From VXYL01 sp047518105 (GTDB lineage: Bacteria > Pseudomonadota > Gammaproteobacteria > Pseudomonadales > Azotimanducaceae), in NCBI GenBank assembly GCA_047518105.1, contig JAKZRQ010000197.1, forward strand, positions 1 to 14,513: DNA of 14,513 nt. Direction: 5' to 3'. The notes below the pieces were generated by a model. It saw nothing but the letters and a program-made list of their open reading frames with translations, ran no database searches and was not told where the DNA came from. Positions 11,998 through 14,513 of the stretch are shown here, piece by piece. Made by a program: the position numbers and the translations under genes. Position 1 is the first letter of the stretch. Each line of letters starts with the position of its first letter.

Positions 11998-14513
11998 TAG
12001 GGATGCGTTCCGAGTGCGAACCGAAGGTTCCAGTTGTTCAGGCGACCCGCGTCGCCTGGTGCCGCGTCCACGACCTTGAGCGTCCATTCGCCGTTTGGCG
12101 ATTCGCCGTAGAAGACGTTGCTGAGCAGACTCCAGTCGAGGTTCGCGTCTCCGGCCAGCGCTTCGTTGAAGACCGGGTTCAAGATGCTTTCGGTTCCCGA
12201 CGGCGAAGTCAGGTGGATGCCGAGTTCGTGGGTCATCGGATGGGTGATGTTGATGCGAAGCATCACCGCCTCGATGTTCGCATCCGCCGCTAGCCCCCGA
12301 ACGGTAAGCGTTTGCAGGGTGCCTCCACCGTCCGCATCGGGGATGGACGTCGCAGCCGATCGGCTGAATGCCGCTGTTTCGACGAACGTCCCCAAGCCAT
12401 CGGGCGTGTGCGAAGCGGCATGCGCCAAGGCATCGTCCACGTCGACGGCACCGAACCCGTACCAGTTGTGGAAGCGGTAGCCGCCGGCATTGGTGATCCA
12501 CGGAAGTTGCGCGGTGTAGACAGTCTCGCCCACGATGTAGCGCACTGATTCGGCGCCGGCATGAATCTGGCGCGCGGTCTTCGCGAGGATGTGTTTCACG
12601 TCGCGCCAGGTGAGTGCCGGATAGGATTGAAGAAGTACCGCCACGGCGCCGCTGGTGTTTGGCGCGGCGGACGATGTGCCGTGGAACGTGCTCACGTAGT
12701 TGCCGTGCGGGTTGTTGACGCTGTCTCCGACAACGCCGATAGGATAGTACACGTCGTATCCGCGGTCGGATCCCACTTGGTCCGTAGTGATGATGGCCGG
12801 CCGCCGGGACCCGAACTCGCCCGCCGGCGCGCTAACCCACAGGTTGGATCCTGCGGAAGCGTAGCTTGCCTTGACGCCCGAGGCGTTGAAGCCGCCGACG
12901 AGGACGAAATAGGGAAGGTTGTTGCTGTTGTCGGCGTTGGCGCTGGCGCAGCCGATGCGGTCATTTGCCGCTCGCCGCATCGAATGGCAACGACCGAATC
13001 CGTTCCCCGCGCTCTTGACGTAGATCGCTCCCCGGCCTGCGCGCAGGTTGCGCACACCGTGCTGGAACAGATTCTTCTCGTTGGCGCTGGTATTGCTCGC
13101 ACCGCCAAGGGTGCCGAAGCTCATGTTGAAGATGTCGGCGGTGGCTGACGCCGGACTCGACGTACTGCCGCCCATGGAGTCGACGTAGGCGGGCCAGAAG
13201 TTGATCGCCGACAGCACGTTGTAGCCGTGCAGCGTTGCACCGGGCGCGACTCCCCGCCCGCCGACGCCGTTGTTTGCGACAGACGCCGCAATGCCCGCCA
13301 CGGACGTGCCGTGATCGCCCATGTTCGAAGGCTGGAAGGGATCGCCGGGGACGGACCCATTCCAGGAACCCGCGTTGAAGTTGTGGGCGCCGCTGGCTTC
13401 GATGTTGTCGGCCAGATCGGGATGGCAGGTCTCCAGACCCGTGTCCGCGACGGCGATGCGAACACCTTGGCCCAACGGTTGTTCCGCGGTCAGGGCGTTT
13501 GCCATGCCCAAGTCCTCGCCGGGCGTCCCGGGGTTGCTCGCATACGCTCGTTGTCCCAGGTTGTTCAGGTGCCACTGTTGGGCCAGCAGGGGGTCGGTGG
13601 TGCCTGCGGCGACATCGTCGGTTGGTCCCGAGGCGCAACGAACGACCACCTGACCCGTGTCGTCCAGGGAGAAGCCGAATACATCGGTATTCGAGCGACG
13701 CAGCTCACCGGCGACCGGCTGCGCGCGCGCCCGGGCGTAGTAGTGCCCGCCAGGGTCGAAATCATCGAGTGGAACGTCGAAGGCAAAGGTGACACCGCTT
13801 CGCGAATCGATTGCCGGCACATTGCGCTCCTCGGCCCATAGGGAGGTGCTCCATGTCGGCCCAACGTTGATGCGCAACGATAGCTTGGTGGCCGCAGATC
13901 GGGCCGCCCCCCAATTGAGGACCCGGATATCTGCCGCCACGCGTTCGGCGTGAATCGTGAGATCGCCTAGGTACGCGAGCAGATCCGGCGCCATGGACTG
14001 CTTGGCGTCCGGACCGCATCCGACGGCGAGGAACTCGCAAGGTGTGACGCGCACCGAGGACGAGCAGTTGTTGCGTGTGTTGGACTCTCCGGTCACGGCG
14101 TCCACGCACGCTCCGTAGTAGTAGATGCCGAAGGCGGAGGGCGGGACCAGTTCGATCGCCTCGTCGGTCTTGGCCGAGACGGCAAGCGCGGCGAGCGCGT
14201 CCGAACCCGTCTCGGCGTCCGCCGTCGTGATGGTCGCGTCCGAAGACCGGTAGTATCGCAGGGTCGTCGCCATGGCGTCTGCGCCACCCTGGTTGCGCAC
14301 CGTTGCCGACAGCGTGAAGGCCACCCCGGACCGAGGCCGGTCGTCGCTGGCCGAAGGCGCCTCCACGATCAAATCCGGACTTCCCGCCACTTCGACCGTC
14401 ACCTCGACCGACGACGAACAGTTGTTGGTGATGTCGGACTCGCCGGAGACGCCATCCACGCAGGCGCCGTAGTAGGTCGTTCCGGGATCGGCGGGCGCGG
14501 CGAGCGGGATGGA
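11997..14513 (-). CDS. Secreted kexin-like subtilase with CARDB repeats and a P-domain (5' partial)
   Basis: The gene enters from the right edge; 838 residues are visible and the N-terminus is missing. Numbering from the edge, the order is the end of one CARDB repeat (1-42), a full CARDB-like repeat (about 45-158), a third CARDB-like region (about 175-290), an S8 subtilisin domain (about 310-695), and a C-terminal P/homoB domain (about 709-834). The catalytic triad is Asp357 (VADTGLETCHPDL), His401 (GDHGTSVAG) and Ser614 (GTSSAAPNTSG), with oxyanion Asn504 (SAGNG). The P-domain shows SIPDADGG, THPMTHELGIHLTSP and PNGEWTLKVVD. CARDB repeats end in YYGACVDAVTGESNTRNNC-type segments with paired cysteines. 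The enzyme is likely exported and cleaves proteins outside the cytoplasm; substrate unknown. It ends convergent to the VIT-VWA gene. Confidence 0.93.
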   Translation of the reverse strand, partial: SIPLAAPADPGTTYYGACVDGVSGESDITNNCSSSVEVTVEVAGSPDLIVEAPSASDDRPRSGVAFTLSATVRNQGGADAMATTLRYYRSSDATITTADAETGSDALAALAVSAKTDEAIELVPPSAFGIYYYGACVDAVTGESNTRNNCSSSVRVTPCEFLAVGCGPDAKQSMAPDLLAYLGDLTIHAERVAADIRVLNWGAARSAATKLSLRINVGPTWSTSLWAEERNVPAIDSRSGVTFAFDVPLDDFDPGGHYYARARAQPVAGELRRSNTDVFGFSLDDTGQVVVRCASGPTDDVAAGTTDPLLAQQWHLNNLGQRAYASNPGTPGEDLGMANALTAEQPLGQGVRIAVADTGLETCHPDLADNIEASGAHNFNAGSWNGSVPGDPFQPSNMGDHGTSVAGIAASVANNGVGGRGVAPGATLHGYNVLSAINFWPAYVDSMGGSTSSPASATADIFNMSFGTLGGASNTSANEKNLFQHGVRNLRAGRGAIYVKSAGNGFGRCHSMRRAANDRIGCASANADNSNNLPYFVLVGGFNASGVKASYASAGSNLWVSAPAGEFGSRRPAIITTDQVGSDRGYDVYYPIGVVGDSVNNPHGNYVSTFHGTSSAAPNTSGAVAVLLQSYPALTWRDVKHILAKTARQIHAGAESVRYIVGETVYTAQLPWITNAGGYRFHNWYGFGAVDVDDALAHAASHTPDGLGTFVETAAFSRSAATSIPDADGGGTLQTLTVRGLAADANIEAVMLRINITHPMTHELGIHLTSPSGTESILNPVFNEALAGDANLDWSLLSNVFYGESPNGEWTLKVVDAAPGDAGRLNNWNLRFALGTHP

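Noticed and set aside
1..14513. Search for CRISPR arrays, rRNA, tRNA and att sites
   Set aside because: No spaced direct repeats, RNA gene signatures or paired attachment-like repeats were found; the tandem arrays here have no spacers.

Overview
The window is about 14.5 kb of GC-rich, densely coding DNA that looks chromosomal. The gene content points to a Gram-negative, aerobic, probably proteobacterial (gammaproteobacterial-like) organism: a homodimeric AceE-type pyruvate dehydrogenase E1, a periplasmic PQQ- and haem-dependent alcohol dehydrogenase, a TonB protein, predicted lipoproteins with outer-membrane-type sorting residues and a secreted kexin-like protease. The lineage is an inference from protein style; no rRNA, tRNA or other phylogenetic marker is present.

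Layout: (1) 1-224, the tail of an unrecognised + strand gene. (2) 225-570, noncoding, with a hairpin after that gene and a cluster of GC-rich palindromes resembling REP/MITE debris. (3) 571-2805 (-), a type II quinohaemoprotein alcohol dehydrogenase, divergent from (4) 2955-5615 (+), aceE with a TTG start. Their shared upstream region holds four perfect copies of an 8-mer. (5) 5616-6623, a noncoding stretch with a 19-bp duplication of the aceE tail and three inverted repeats, then a 3'-truncated blaI/mecI-type repressor leading directly into an intact tonB. (6) About 6640-6942, the left end of a broken IS110-family element: a structured leader where a bridge RNA would be encoded, plus the first ~36 codons of the DEDD transposase. 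(7) 6945-7844 (-), an SDR dehydrogenase whose stop lies at the edge of the IS remnant. (8) 7914-11952 (+), a short phytanoyl-CoA-dioxygenase-like leader ORF followed by a tightly packed operon: ECF sigma factor, a membrane protein with one dockerin/EF-hand loop, a membrane protein with a cohesin-like beta domain, and a VIT-VWA lipoprotein carrying a TonB-box-like motif. (9) 11997-14513 (-), convergent, a large secreted subtilase (CARDB repeats, S8 catalytic domain, P-domain) running off the window.

The most interesting unit is the operon at 8076-11952. Its genes overlap or nearly touch (GTGATG and ATGA junctions) and combine a dedicated sigma factor, a possible dockerin-cohesin pair, and a surface lipoprotein with a metal-dependent adhesion fold. 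A reasonable inference is an envelope-associated assembly switched on by its own sigma factor, with the dockerin protein in the place where an anti-sigma factor usually sits. A 9-bp tandem repeat carrying an in-frame ATG in every unit lies exactly at the start of the cohesin-like gene. The IS110 leader is the best candidate for an overlooked RNA. The remaining genes are ordinary metabolism separated by junctions that record deletions and repeat activity.
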